A stretch of DNA of 64,000 bases from Colwellia sp. D2M02 (GCF_018860755.1 NZ_JAHKPW010000032.1:53660-117659), one strand, 5' to 3'. Shown: positions 47,611 to 56,826, counted from the first letter of the stretch. Notes: generated from the letters alone by a model not told the origin. Translations and numbers: made by a program.

Positions 47611-48696
47611 TTAACTACTCTCAGAGCCAATAAGTAATGCTTCTGCTTGTTTAGCCTTTTCATCAACTTCTTGCTCATCACTTAATAATACCGCTAACCA
47701 ACGCCCTTCAGGTGAGTTTTCTAACCCTATTTTTAAGATCATAGTCAATGGTACACTCAATAACATACCCACAGTTCCCAGTAACCAGCCCCAGAATATT
47801 AACGAAAGAAAAACCACTAATGTTGATAAACCTAACCCTTTACCTAAATAACGTGGCTCTATAATATTGCCCATCACCATATTTATCATAATGTAGCCAA
47901 GGCCAATTAAACCAGCTTCAGGAATGCCAAGTTGTAATATAGCTAATGTTACCGCGGGCACCGCAGCAATGATTGAGCCAATATTAGGTATGTAGTTTAA
48001 TAAAAAAGCTAGCACCCCCCAAAGCAAGAAGAAATCTAAACCAAACGCCCATAACATTGAGGAAACGATACAACCCGTAGCAATACTTACTAAGGTTTTT
48101 ATCGCAATATAATTATTCACTGAAGATAAAAAACGCTCTATTTGCTTTAAACGCATTTGCGGGTCATCTAACGCAAAATGAATTTTATTAGGAAACGATG
48201 AGGCCTCAAACAACATAAACACCACCGTTAAAATAATGAGAAATAAATTAGCCATAACTGAGCCAAAACCACTCAACATATCTGCTGCTAACCCCATTGC
48301 TGCAGCGGGATCAAAATATTCAGTAAAAATATCAATAGATAGATGAATATCATAACGGCTAAAAAACTCGGTTAGCCAAACAAACTGCTGTTTTAGCTGC
48401 TCTCGATAATGTGGAATATGCTGCGACAACTCATTCAATGATTGCCCGACAAGCCCCGTGAGTGATAGTGCTAACACAACAAAAATAGCAATAACGGTAA
48501 TGACTGAAATCGCCTTAGGGATATTATAGTCACTTGCTTTTTTAATCAGGGGATTGCAAATAATGGCAATAAAAATTGATAAAAGAAAAGGAACTAAAAT
48601 ATTAGCGGCGGTTTTAATACCCGCAAAAATAATAAAAATAGCAGCGACGGTAACAAAGCCTTTTACCAGCGAATTGTTATTTGAGAGTAAAACCAT
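47611..48696 (-). CDS. AI-2E family transporter (PerM/YdiK-like permease)
   Basis: A 361-residue membrane protein with about seven to eight hydrophobic segments. Family features: paired N-terminal helices (GFVTVAAIFIIFAGIKTAANILVPFLLSIFIAIICNPL), a soluble central helical region (LNELSQHIPHYREQL), and C-terminal FLLNYIPNIGSIIAAVPAVTLAILQLG and IIEPRYLGKGLGLSTLVVFLSLIFWGWLLGTVGMLLSVPLTMILKI. The substrate is not predictable: members include the AI-2 exporter TqsA and Na+/H+ antiporters. Confidence 0.9.
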   Translation of the reverse strand: MVLLSNNNSLVKGFVTVAAIFIIFAGIKTAANILVPFLLSIFIAIICNPLIKKASDYNIPKAISVITVIAIFVVLALSLTGLVGQSLNELSQHIPHYREQLKQQFVWLTEFFSRYDIHLSIDIFTEYFDPAAAMGLAADMLSGFGSVMANLFLIILTVVFMLFEASSFPNKIHFALDDPQMRLKQIERFLSSVNNYIAIKTLVSIATGCIVSSMLWAFGLDFFLLWGVLAFLLNYIPNIGSIIAAVPAVTLAILQLGIPEAGLIGLGYIMINMVMGNIIEPRYLGKGLGLSTLVVFLSLIFWGWLLGTVGMLLSVPLTMILKIGLENSPEGRWLAVLLSDEQEVDEKAKQAEALLIGSESS

Positions 48697-49032
48697 GAGG
48701 TTATTTTCCTTAAAATACTATACTGTCAATATACATGAAAAACAGGTAGTTAACTATATCGATTATTTACTTAAAGTAGTAATAATCCCGCTCACCCCAC
48801 TAAGTTCACTATGGTGTCAGGTATCGCTATCACCTTGTTGTTATTCATTTTTAATTACCCTAAAAGCACTTTTTTAAGGTACAATTCATTCATTACAAGT
48901 AATTATTTATGAGTTGAAAATCATTAAATTTATATAATGTAATAACATCATAGTGACTTGTTAAACGGCTACTATATCTATCATGCTTTAACGCATCTTT
49001 TCACTAACTCTATTTGAGGATATACAGGTTTT
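48697..49032. other. Intergenic region, nothing recognised
   Basis: 336 bases between the divergent AI-2E-family permease and the CPA2 antiporter. It should hold both promoters. An antisense-like frame from the permease extends into it, but I see no ribosome binding site, operator or repeat. Confidence 0.6.
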
Positions 49033-50625
49033 ATGGATTTTATTTGGATCTCTTTTGCTTTCATTTGCGGTTTAATTGCCAAAGGCACCTCTTTACCTCC
49101 ATCAATAGGTTATCTTGCTGCTGGCTTTGCATTAAACATGATGGGCTACCAATCTGATGACAGCCTAACCTTACTCAGTGACTTAGGTATTACCTTAATG
49201 CTGTTTACTATTGGTTTAAAGCTTGATGTTAAAAACCTATTTAAAACCGAAGTATGGTTAGGCAGCTCACTACACACGCTTACGTGGATCATCGCTTGTA
49301 TTAGTATTTTTAAACTCTTTGCATTATTTTCAATTAGTTACTTTAGTGAATTAGATATTATTACTGCGACCTTAATCGCCTTTGCCCTAAGCTTTAGTAG
49401 TACAGTATGTGTTATTAAGTTATTAGAAGAAAATGGTGAAATGCGTACTCGCCATGGCAAGCTAGCCGTTAGTATTCTTGTTATACAAGACATTGTTGCT
49501 GTTGCATTTTTAGTAGTAGCTACAGGTAAAACCCCTTCTATATGGGCATTTTCACTACTTGGCTTATTTTTAATTAAGCCGCTCATTAATAGAATGATTA
49601 ACTATGTCGGTCATGGTGAATTAATTCCATTAGCGGGTTTTTTCATTGCGCTAGGCAGCTATGAGTTATTTGAATTGGTTAATATTAAAGGCGACTTAGG
49701 TGCGCTCATTATCGGCATGTTTCTCGCTTCTCATCAAAAAGCCACTGAAATTAACAAAGCATTAATGAGTTTTAAAGATTTATTTTTAATTGGTTTCTTC
49801 CTATCTATTGGTTTCACTGCGGTACCAACACTTGAAATGCTAGGCTTAGCCAGTATGCTAATGCTATTAATTCCAATAAAATTTGCCTTGTTTTATGGCA
49901 TTTTTACATTATTAAAAATGCGATGCAGAAGTGCATTTTTAAGTGCGCTATCATTAAGTAACTTTAGTGAATTTGGCTTAATTGTTGGTGCGCTAAGTGT
50001 TAGCGCTGGCTGGTTAAGTAATGATTGGTTAGTTATATTAGCACTAGCTGTATCATTGTCATTTATTCTTACAACCGTTATTTACAGCTTCTCACACGTG
50101 ATATTTTCAAAGTACCGTCCTTTGCTTGCTCAGTTTGAAAGAGACACTAAACTTGAAGAAGATATTTTCACCCAACCTTGTAAAAGGCCCATCGTAATTA
50201 TAGGCATGGGTCGAGTCGGCATGGGGGCTTATCGCGCTATTAATAACCATAGCGAAAGCCACGCTTGGGGTCTAGATGCTGACAAAGAAAAAATCACTTG
50301 GTTGAATGAGCAAAACATAGAAGCTTATTATGGCGATGCTGAAGATATACATTTTTGGGAGAGTATCGACTTATCACAAATTGAATTAGTATTGTTAGCA
50401 TTACCTGCCGTACAAGATGCAATGAACATCACCACCCAGCTCAAAGGGGCTAAGTACCAAGGAAAAATTGCAGCGGTTGCGCGTTATGAAGATGAGCGTA
50501 TTGAACTACAAGAGTACGGTATTGATAAAGTATTCAATTTTTACACTGAAGCTGGTGTTGGTTTTGCCGAAGAAAGCTTAGCTTTATTAGATAGTTTATC
50601 TTTGTTAACTACCACGAAAGATTAA
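49033..50625 (+). CDS. CPA2 family cation:proton antiporter with TrkA-N domain
   Basis: A 530-residue protein: about 12 transmembrane helices (residues 1-370) with the CPA2 pattern LPPSIGYLAAGFALN, LGITLMLFTIGLKLD, ALSFSSTVCVIKLLEENGE, SILVIQDIVAVAFL and LSNFSEFGLIVGALS, followed by a cytoplasmic NAD-binding domain (about 395-515; VIIGMGRVGMGAYRAI, YGDAEDIHFWE). This is the YbaL/KefB-type layout, which exports K+ or Na+ in exchange for H+ under nucleotide or redox control. The true ion is not predictable. A ribosome-binding AGG lies seven bases before the ATG. Confidence 0.9.
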   Translation: MDFIWISFAFICGLIAKGTSLPPSIGYLAAGFALNMMGYQSDDSLTLLSDLGITLMLFTIGLKLDVKNLFKTEVWLGSSLHTLTWIIACISIFKLFALFSISYFSELDIITATLIAFALSFSSTVCVIKLLEENGEMRTRHGKLAVSILVIQDIVAVAFLVVATGKTPSIWAFSLLGLFLIKPLINRMINYVGHGELIPLAGFFIALGSYELFELVNIKGDLGALIIGMFLASHQKATEINKALMSFKDLFLIGFFLSIGFTAVPTLEMLGLASMLMLLIPIKFALFYGIFTLLKMRCRSAFLSALSLSNFSEFGLIVGALSVSAGWLSNDWLVILALAVSLSFILTTVIYSFSHVIFSKYRPLLAQFERDTKLEEDIFTQPCKRPIVIIGMGRVGMGAYRAINNHSESHAWGLDADKEKITWLNEQNIEAYYGDAEDIHFWESIDLSQIELVLLALPAVQDAMNITTQLKGAKYQGKIAAVARYEDERIELQEYGIDKVFNFYTEAGVGFAEESLALLDSLSLLTTTKD

Positions 50626-50769
50626 CGAGAACCCCTTGTGAATATCTTGTACATAAGCCGTTTATATATTCATACAAGCTTGTGTACAAGATTCTAGTTT
50701 CATTACCCCCTCAGATAATACAATAAATATTTTAAAATAAAATCAACATGTTAAACACTAGGGTATTTA

Positions 50770-50798
50770 TTGTAAAAAAATTAGCGTTCTCTCATAGT
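50770..50798 (+). promoter_or_regulatory. Promoter-like sequence before the candidate small RNA
   Basis: TTGTAA (50770-50775), a 17-base spacer and CATAGT (50793-50798) fit a sigma-70 promoter moderately (four of six matches in each box). Transcription would start near 50805. Confidence 0.35.
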
Positions 50799-50804
50799 TA
50801 CACT

Positions 50805-50974
50805 ACACTTAACTACATGAGGTGAGGAAGTGTTACAGTTATGTAACGTTAGACTTGCCTTATCAATAGATGGATGCTCGCACATGTTTTTATTGCTAAG
50901 TTACCTTAATTAGCGCACGGCTCGAACCCCTTGAGCCATTGTTTAGCCCATAATGAAGATTATGGGCTTTTTTT
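50805..50974 (+). ncRNA. Candidate intergenic small RNA, about 170 nt
   Basis: No reading frame of note, but a promoter-like pair at the 5' end and a strong terminator at the 3' end. Internal hairpins include GTTAC (50832-50836) / GTAAC (50843-50847) and GGCTC (50919-50923) / GAGCC (50933-50937). The terminator points along + and lies about 320 bases beyond the antiporter stop, so it is more easily explained by a separate transcript, though a long 3' UTR is possible. I do not recognise a known RNA family. Confidence 0.35.
50945..50974 (+). terminator. Strong + strand terminator
   Basis: AGCCCATAAT (50945-50954), GAAG loop, ATTATGGGCT (50959-50968), then TTTTTTT through 50974. The minus orientation has no U-tract, so it does not serve the convergent tatD-type gene. 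Confidence 0.85.
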
Positions 50975-51015
50975 ATATTTTCATCAGTCAAGTAGCATAA
51001 ACGCTACGCGCGCAA

Positions 51016-51795
51016 TTAACTGGAAACTGTTAAGGAAAACAAGCGATTAAAATTATCAGACGAGAGTTTAGCAATAGTTTTAACTGATTGACCACGAATA
51101 CTCGCAAGGTGGTTGGCCACCTCAACAACAAAAGCTGGCTGATTCTCTTTCCCCCGATAAGGCACTGGCGCAAGATAAGGAGAATCTGTTTCAATAAGAA
51201 ATTTATCATCGGGTACTAAAGCGGCAACTTCACGTAACTCGGTTGCATTTTTGAAAGTAACGATACCGGAGAACGAAATATAAAACCCTAATGCTAAAGC
51301 TTGCTCTGCCATATCCCAACTTTCAGTAAAGCAATGTAGAATTCCGCCAACTTCATCAGCGCCCTCTTCTCGCATAATAGCAAGTGTATCTTCTTGGGCT
51401 GCACGGGTATGAATAATTAAGGGTTTACCTAACTTTTTAGCAACTTGAATATGTTTTCTAAATGAGTCAATCTGCAATGCTTTGGTTTCAGGTGCATAGT
51501 GATAATCTAAACCAGTTTCACCAATGGCAATTACTCTGTCATTGGTTGATAAGGAAAGTAGTTGCTCGGTATCTATTGCATCTTCTTGATTTAAAGGGTG
51601 TGCCCCACAGGTTAACAATACATTGTCATAATGTGCTGTTTTTTCAGCCATATCGGAAAAGCTACTTAAAGTAACGCTTACACAAAGCAGTTTAGAAACA
51701 CCTGCTTGAGTTGCATTAAGTAACACATTATCAAGATTATTATTATAAAGCGAAAGATCAAGGCGATCTAAGTGACAGTGAGAATCAATAAACAA
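51016..51795 (-). CDS. TatD-family metal-dependent hydrolase (YcfH)
   Basis: A 259-residue TIM-barrel hydrolase close to E. coli YcfH: FIDSHCHLD, CGAHPLNQ, AIGETGLDYHYAPETKALQ, PLIIHTRAAQEDTLAIMREE, GGILHCFTES, FYISFSGIVTFKNA and LIETDSPYLAPVPYRGKENQP. The HxH, Glu, His, His and Asp metal ligands are all present. The family has DNase and D-aminoacyl-tRNA deacylase-type activities; the physiological substrate is unsettled. The start is TTG at 51795 with AGGG eight bases upstream. It ends the tmk-holB-pilZ-tatD run. Confidence 0.92.
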   Translation of the reverse strand: MFIDSHCHLDRLDLSLYNNNLDNVLLNATQAGVSKLLCVSVTLSSFSDMAEKTAHYDNVLLTCGAHPLNQEDAIDTEQLLSLSTNDRVIAIGETGLDYHYAPETKALQIDSFRKHIQVAKKLGKPLIIHTRAAQEDTLAIMREEGADEVGGILHCFTESWDMAEQALALGFYISFSGIVTFKNATELREVAALVPDDKFLIETDSPYLAPVPYRGKENQPAFVVEVANHLASIRGQSVKTIAKLSSDNFNRLFSLTVSS

Positions 51796-51883
51796 CGAAG
51801 TACCCTGTATATGGTCGGTTTAAATTTAATCGTAAATGATTAAACAAAAATAGTGCTAGTAAAAATTTTTAATGGAAGGGCCG

Positions 51884-52210
51884 TTACATGGTTAACGTCG
51901 CTTCAGATGAATTTAGTTGTCGTGCAATTATTTGTTCGATTTGATGACGCACTTTTTCAGGATCATCGAGAAAGCTAACGCCAACACCTGGAGGTGTGCC
52001 ATTTTGTGCGCCAATAGGCGTTAACCAGCAAACTTCCCCTTTAACGGTAGAAGGCTCTAAAGCATCTGGTAATAAAACATGTAGTTCAACTTCAGCACCT
52101 AACTCGTACTGTCGTGGTGTTCTCACAAAGATACCACCTTCTTTTAAAAATGGCATAAAAGCTAAATATAAGTCACGTTCCGAGTGAAACTCAATAGATA
52201 ATGGTACCAC
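51884..52210 (-). CDS. pilZ: Type IV pilus assembly protein PilZ (non-canonical PilZ domain)
   Basis: A 108-residue PilZ-domain protein close to P. aeruginosa PilZ: AFMPFLKEGGIFVRTPRQYELGAEVELHVLLP, KGEVCWLTPIGAQNGTPPGVGVSF and a C-terminal helix ending TLTM. The RxxxR and (D/N)xSxxG c-di-GMP-binding motifs are absent, as in the founder protein, which works through PilB and FimX-type partners rather than by binding c-di-GMP. The start is GTG at 52210 with AGGGGG five bases upstream. It lies nine bases after holB, the same neighbourhood as in Pseudomonas. Confidence 0.9.
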   Translation of the reverse strand: MVPLSIEFHSERDLYLAFMPFLKEGGIFVRTPRQYELGAEVELHVLLPDALEPSTVKGEVCWLTPIGAQNGTPPGVGVSFLDDPEKVRHQIEQIIARQLNSSEATLTM

Positions 52211-52219
52211 AAAGACCCC

Positions 52220-53179
52220 CTAGTCTTTCGCTTGTTCAGTTATAAGTGACGAAGTAACAATTTGCGTAATCGACATTAATAGTTCCTCAAGTATAAAGGC
52301 TTTATTCCCTTGAGGGTATAACTTTATAGTTTTACTCGCTTTAATGGTTAACTGATAAATATCATACAGTGACTGTATTGAAATACCTTTATTTGTTAAA
52401 AACAATGTATCTGCATTTACTGAGAGGTCACGTTGTAAGTTGGTTGTAATTTTTTCTAACCATCGTAATGCTTCACTATTATCTTGTAATAGTGTCAATA
52501 ATGTCGACTCGCTTTTTTCGTGATTAAGTAGCGCTAAGTATTCATGCTTAAACAATTTATATGCCTGATGAGTACTTTCATTAGATAATTCAGGAAGGTG
52601 CGTTAGGTTTACAAAGTTAGCATTTTCGTCATTAAGAGGATAATTAACTTTACTGAGCAGCTTATCGCCAACTAACGGCTGAATATGTACTAAGCGACAA
52701 CGACTAATAATAGTAGGTAGTAACATATCACTGTCATGTGTTAACAGCATAATAATACTATGTTTGGTTGGCTCCTCTAACGTTTTTAACAAAGCATTAG
52801 CCGCTGCCACCGTCATAATTTCAGCATGAGGGATTAATAAGGTTTTATAATGACCTATATGTGCCGTTTTTTCTAAAAAATAATTGGCTTGACGGACATC
52901 ATCCACACCGATACTGGTATTTTGCGCCGTTAACATTAAGTGATCAGGATAACTATGGCTGTGTTTCAGCTGACAATGTTTGCATGTACGACACGCTTGT
53001 AAATAATAATCCTGATCATCATTTACAAACACTTTTTGAGGAGACTGACATAATAATAGCTGACTCAACCATTCCCCTAACTCTTTTTTACCTGCTCCTT
53101 GCGCCCCTGTAATTAATATTGCGTGAGGTAACCGCTGCTGAATGAACTGCTGAGTTAGAATTACTTTATTCGAGATCAT
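52220..53179 (-). CDS. holB: DNA polymerase III subunit delta prime
   Basis: Clamp-loader subunit. The 319-residue protein has a Walker A-like ITGAQGAGKKELGEW, the four-Cys/His zinc module CRTCKHCQLKHSHSYPDH, the GVDDVRQANYFLEKTAHIGHYKTLLIPHAEIMTVAAANALLKTLEEP segment and the sensor-type SRCRLVHIQP. Lys replaces one residue of the true ATPase P-loop, in line with delta prime lacking ATPase activity. ATG at 53179 is chosen, with AAGG eight bases upstream; a GTG seven codons earlier is less likely. Confidence 0.93.
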   Translation of the reverse strand: MISNKVILTQQFIQQRLPHAILITGAQGAGKKELGEWLSQLLLCQSPQKVFVNDDQDYYLQACRTCKHCQLKHSHSYPDHLMLTAQNTSIGVDDVRQANYFLEKTAHIGHYKTLLIPHAEIMTVAAANALLKTLEEPTKHSIIMLLTHDSDMLLPTIISRCRLVHIQPLVGDKLLSKVNYPLNDENANFVNLTHLPELSNESTHQAYKLFKHEYLALLNHEKSESTLLTLLQDNSEALRWLEKITTNLQRDLSVNADTLFLTNKGISIQSLYDIYQLTIKASKTIKLYPQGNKAFILEELLMSITQIVTSSLITEQAKD

Positions 53180-53228
53180 AGCTAAACCTTGTAGAAACAC
53201 GACTAAAAATTATCAGTAACTTTCAACG

Positions 53229-53867
53229 TTACCTTGAATGCTGCTTGATTAATTGTTCAAGTACCGAAATCACCTCGTTCGCTACAGATTCTTGGCTTTG
53301 TGAAGCGTCAATAACAGTAAATTTTTCAGGACAAGCCTTAGCTTGTTGCAAGTAGCCATCTCGCGCTCTATTTAAAAAGTCGAGTTTTTCATCTTCCATT
53401 CTATCTAAACCATCACCACGTGACTTTACTCGCTCAAGCCCAATGATAGGGTCTAAGTCTAAAATAATATTCATATCAGGAGAAAAGCCCGCTAAAGCTA
53501 AATTATTAACTTGGTTAATAATATTGATATCAATCCCCCGTGCGTAATGTTGAAAGCTAATAGTAGCAGCATCAAATCTATCACAAACAACCACTTTACC
53601 TTGGTTTAACGCTGGAACAATTTTTTCTTGTATATGCTGTGCTCTAGCAGCACCAAATAACATCAGTTCGGTTATATCAAGCATTTCAGATGAGTCGGGG
53701 TCAAGAATAATACTTCTAATTCTTTCTCCAATAGGAGTTCCACCAGGCTCACGCGTTAGGAGAACGTCAAAACCTTTATTAGTTAAATACGTTTCAATTT
53801 TTTTAATTACTGTTGTTTTACCTGCGCCGTTACTTCCGTCGCAAACTAACATAAAACCTTTTTTCAT
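53229..53867 (-). CDS. tmk: Thymidylate kinase
   Basis: Phosphorylates dTMP to dTDP. The 212-residue protein has the P-loop VCDGSNGAGKTTVIKKIETYL (Asn-Gly in place of the more common Glu-Gly), LLTREPGGTPIGERIR with the DR(E)PGG motif, VVCDRFDAATISFQHYARG and a lid region with KSRGDGLDRMEDEKLDF. It lies 49 bases before holB. In E. coli mltG precedes tmk directly, but here nhaD is inserted between them. Confidence 0.96.
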   Translation of the reverse strand: MKKGFMLVCDGSNGAGKTTVIKKIETYLTNKGFDVLLTREPGGTPIGERIRSIILDPDSSEMLDITELMLFGAARAQHIQEKIVPALNQGKVVVCDRFDAATISFQHYARGIDINIINQVNNLALAGFSPDMNIILDLDPIIGLERVKSRGDGLDRMEDEKLDFLNRARDGYLQQAKACPEKFTVIDASQSQESVANEVISVLEQLIKQHSR

Positions 53868-54035
53868 AACGTCTTCTTTTTTGTGTGAACTGGGTATTTT
53901 TTATTGCATATTTAAGCGGCTAATTCGCTATATATATTAGCGAGCTATATATTACCGTTATTTAGTTTATTATTCATATAAATAAGTCTAACAAACCAAA
54001 TATCTATATAATTTTGATAACGGGGCTAAATAGCC

Positions 54036-54074
54036 AATAAAAAAGCTCCGCTGAATATACCTCAACGGAGCTTT
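54036..54074 (-). terminator. Terminator after nhaD
   Basis: AAAGCTCCG (54042-54050 complement side) pairs with CGGAGCTTT (54066-54074) over a 15-base loop; on the minus strand it ends in CTTTTTTATT. It lies 47 bases beyond the nhaD stop and separates nhaD from tmk. Confidence 0.85.
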
Positions 54075-54121
54075 AGTGGGTAGCCTGTTCAATAAGCTAA
54101 AGGCTTAATGAACAATGTCCC

Positions 54122-55540
54122 TTAGCCATTTATTAAAAAGTGAACATAAATACTCGCGGCATAGCCCAGAGCAATAACCCAGCTCCACTTTAAGTGACCA
54201 ATAAAAGAATATTTGCCTTTAGTTTGTCCCATTAGTGCAACACCTGAAGCTGAGCCAACCGATAATAAACTCCCACCAACACCTGCGGTCATAGTAACCA
54301 GTAGCCATTGTTGTAAATCCATCGCTGGGTTCATTGTTAATACCGCAAAGACTACCGGTATGTTATCAACAATCGCTGATAATACGCCTACTGCAATGTT
54401 TGCATAGGTTGGACTCCAATTACTGTAAAGTAGCTCAGAGACTAAGCTTAAATAGCCCATAAAACCTAACCCACCGACACACATGACCACACCATAGAAA
54501 AATAGTAGCGTATCCCACTCAGCACGCGCTATTTTGTCAAAGATATCAAATGGAACAATATTACCTAGTCTTTTTAACGCTTTTTCATCGTTATTTATTT
54601 CAGCTAAGGTACGCTTTTTATTTAATGAGCGCGGTAAACTGCGACGTAAATAAAAGCCTAAAAATTTCAAATAACCTAACCCCATCATCATGCCTAATAC
54701 TGGTGGCATGTTAACAAAGCTATGACACATAACCGCTGTAGCTATGGTTAAAACAAACAAAAAGATGATACGTTTAGCCCCACGCTTAATGATGAACTCT
54801 TCATCAAGGATAGGGGCAGATTTTTCATTAGAAATAAAGAAACTCATAATCAAAGCAGGAATTAAGAAGTTTACTAATGAGGGAATGAATAGCACAAAGA
54901 ACTGCTCAAATTTAACTAAACCTGCCTGCCAAATCATTAGCGTTGTAATGTCACCAAAAGGACTAAATACCCCACCGGCATTTGAGGCGATAACAATATT
55001 AATACATGCAATGTTAATAAACTTATTATCATTAGGCGCAACTTTAAGCACTATAGCGCACATCAACATCGCGGTAGTTAAGTTGTTCGCAAAAGATGAA
55101 ATAGAAAAAGCTAAGATACCCGTTACCCAAAATAAGCTGCGTAAACTCAACCCTTTAGAGGTCATCCAAACACGTAGACTATCAAAAACACCACGCTCCT
55201 CCATGGCATTGATATAAGTCATTGCCACCAATAAGAAGAGTAATAGCTGTGCATATTCAAGAAGATTTTCATTGAATGCTTCTTCTGCGTGAGTTGGAAT
55301 GCCATGCTGTGTATAAACCCAGCCAATAATAAGCCAAATAATACCTGCGGCGACCAACACGGGTTTTGACTTGCGTAAGTGAATAAACTCTTCACCAATA
55401 ACTAATAAGTAAGCGATGAAAAATAAAGAAAGTGCAGTAAACCCAGCTAAGCTGGTAGTTAAATTTAGCTCACCTGCAGCTGAGGCCCATGATGGCATTG
55501 AAACCATTAAAAGCATTATGGTTAATATAAATTTTTTCAA
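54122..55540 (-). CDS. nhaD: Na+/H+ antiporter NhaD
   Basis: A 472-residue ion-transporter-superfamily protein with an N-terminal signal-like helix (MKKFILTIMLLMVSMPSWASAAG) and about 12 further transmembrane segments. Typical NhaD features are GIPTHAEEAFNENLLEYAQLLLFLLVAMTYINAMEERGVFDSLRVWM, SSFANNLTTAMLMCAIVLKV, NAGGVFSPFGDITTLMIWQAGLVKFEQFF and DNIPVVFAVLTMNP. It expels Na+ (or Li+) for H+, which suits a marine bacterium. The start is TTG at 55540 with AGAG upstream. It has its own terminator and stands between mltG and tmk, breaking a widely conserved operon. Confidence 0.93.
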   Translation of the reverse strand: MKKFILTIMLLMVSMPSWASAAGELNLTTSLAGFTALSLFFIAYLLVIGEEFIHLRKSKPVLVAAGIIWLIIGWVYTQHGIPTHAEEAFNENLLEYAQLLLFLLVAMTYINAMEERGVFDSLRVWMTSKGLSLRSLFWVTGILAFSISSFANNLTTAMLMCAIVLKVAPNDNKFINIACINIVIASNAGGVFSPFGDITTLMIWQAGLVKFEQFFVLFIPSLVNFLIPALIMSFFISNEKSAPILDEEFIIKRGAKRIIFLFVLTIATAVMCHSFVNMPPVLGMMMGLGYLKFLGFYLRRSLPRSLNKKRTLAEINNDEKALKRLGNIVPFDIFDKIARAEWDTLLFFYGVVMCVGGLGFMGYLSLVSELLYSNWSPTYANIAVGVLSAIVDNIPVVFAVLTMNPAMDLQQWLLVTMTAGVGGSLLSVGSASGVALMGQTKGKYSFIGHLKWSWVIALGYAASIYVHFLING

Positions 55541-55812
55541 AATTATTCTCTAATTTGGGGCGAGTGTCTTAATAACTCTATTTCATTGCTCAGTATTAAC
55601 CTTACCCGAGAGTTGTATTTGAGGTAATAAATACACTTTAACGATAAGTAAAGCAGGCACTTTATTTTAATGTGAGCAAAATCAAGGTGTGCGCAATTAT
55701 ATTCCAACTAAATAACAATACAATTATAAATAGGCAATAATTAATAGCTTGGAGGCATAAATAACAAAAAGCGTATTTTTTTATTTAAATAACAGCATAC
55801 TATATTTTAATA

Positions 55813-56826
55813 TTAATTTTTATTTTTTAACGCTTGTTGTTCAATATAACGTTTCACCGCCTTATTGTGCTCACTTAACGTACGACTAAAAGTATGCTGT
55901 CCATTACCTTGACTAACAAAATAATAATAATCTGTTGCTGCTGGGTTTACTGTTGCTTGTAATGCAGTCAAGCCAGGCAGAGCTATTGGTGTTGGCGGCA
56001 AGCCATTTATTCTATAGGTATTATAGGCGGTTTTTTCACGAAGGTGAGCATAGGTAATATCGCCTTGATAACGATCCCCTAAACCATAAATGACTGTAGG
56101 GTCTGTTTGTAAACGCATATTTTTACGCAAGCGATTCAGAAACACCCCCGATATAATCGGCTGCTCTGGTATATGGCTGGTCTCTTTTTCAATGATGGAG
56201 GCCATAATAAGCACTTCATAAGCTGATTGATATGGTAACCCTTGAGCACGCGTTTGCCATAATCGGTTTAATTGCTTTACCATTTTTTTATAAGCGCGGG
56301 TTAACAATGCAACATCAGTTGTACCTGAGGTAAAAGCATAAGTATCTGGAAATATCCAGCCTTCAGGGTTTTCATGTTCTATATTGAGTAGTTGTGCTAT
56401 ATCGGTTATAGCTTGTCCATTTAATGTTTGAGTGATATGCGCATCAGCTTTTAACAATGCTAAATTCTCTTTAAATGTACTGCCTTCAATAAACGTAATA
56501 GTAAACTGATGCTCTTTACCCGAGACTAATAAAGCCAATAACTCTTGTAAATTGGTTTGTGGCGTAACTTGGTAAGTACCCGCTTTGATATGAGCATATT
56601 GCGGAAAGATTTTAACGTAGCTTTTCAAATAAAAGCTGTTATTTAACCAACCTAGTGATATTAACTGTTTGCTAAAGCTATTAACCGAGCTGCCTTTAAC
56701 AACCGTTAATAGTTGCGGCGTCGATAAAGGTAGTGATTGTTGCATCGCTTGCTTGATATTAAAACTAACAATGACTAACGCACTTAAACCAAGTAACAAT
56801 ACCACCAAAATTATTTTTCTAAGCAC
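55813..56826 (-). CDS. mltG: Endolytic murein transglycosylase MltG
   Basis: Cleaves nascent glycan strands at the inner membrane and helps end peptidoglycan chains. The 337-residue protein has an N-terminal transmembrane helix (about 4-24), a LysM-like subdomain (VVKGSSVNSFSKQLISLGWL), FIEGSTFKENLALL, PEGWIFPDTYAFTSG, and the catalytic Glu in IMASIIEKETSHIPEQPIISGVFLNRLRKNMRLQTDPTVIYGLG, plus NTYRINGLPPTPIALPG. The start is GTG at 56826 with AGG seven bases upstream. It follows pabC by 51 bases. Confidence 0.95.
   Translation of the reverse strand: MLRKIILVVLLLGLSALVIVSFNIKQAMQQSLPLSTPQLLTVVKGSSVNSFSKQLISLGWLNNSFYLKSYVKIFPQYAHIKAGTYQVTPQTNLQELLALLVSGKEHQFTITFIEGSTFKENLALLKADAHITQTLNGQAITDIAQLLNIEHENPEGWIFPDTYAFTSGTTDVALLTRAYKKMVKQLNRLWQTRAQGLPYQSAYEVLIMASIIEKETSHIPEQPIISGVFLNRLRKNMRLQTDPTVIYGLGDRYQGDITYAHLREKTAYNTYRINGLPPTPIALPGLTALQATVNPAATDYYYFVSQGNGQHTFSRTLSEHNKAVKRYIEQQALKNKN

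Larger units (their letters stand above)
50626..51015. other. Intergenic region with hairpin and possible small RNA
   Basis: 390 bases. A 15-base inverted repeat with one mismatch (50644-50658 / 50678-50692) follows the antiporter stop. Farther on are a promoter-like pair and a strong + strand terminator, with no gene between. Confidence 0.6.

Noticed and set aside
48554..48877. 107-codon open frame on the + strand
   Set aside because: Begins antisense inside the AI-2E-family permease gene and continues into the intergenic region; low-complexity translation and no start signal.
50919..50937. T-arm-like GGCTCGAACCCCTTGAGCC, possible tRNA
   Set aside because: The loop is nine bases, not seven, and no acceptor, D or anticodon arms can be drawn around it. 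It is counted as a hairpin of the candidate small RNA.
54744..55217. 157-codon open frame on the + strand
   Set aside because: Lies wholly antisense inside nhaD, has no ribosome binding site, and the nhaD protein is clearly conserved.
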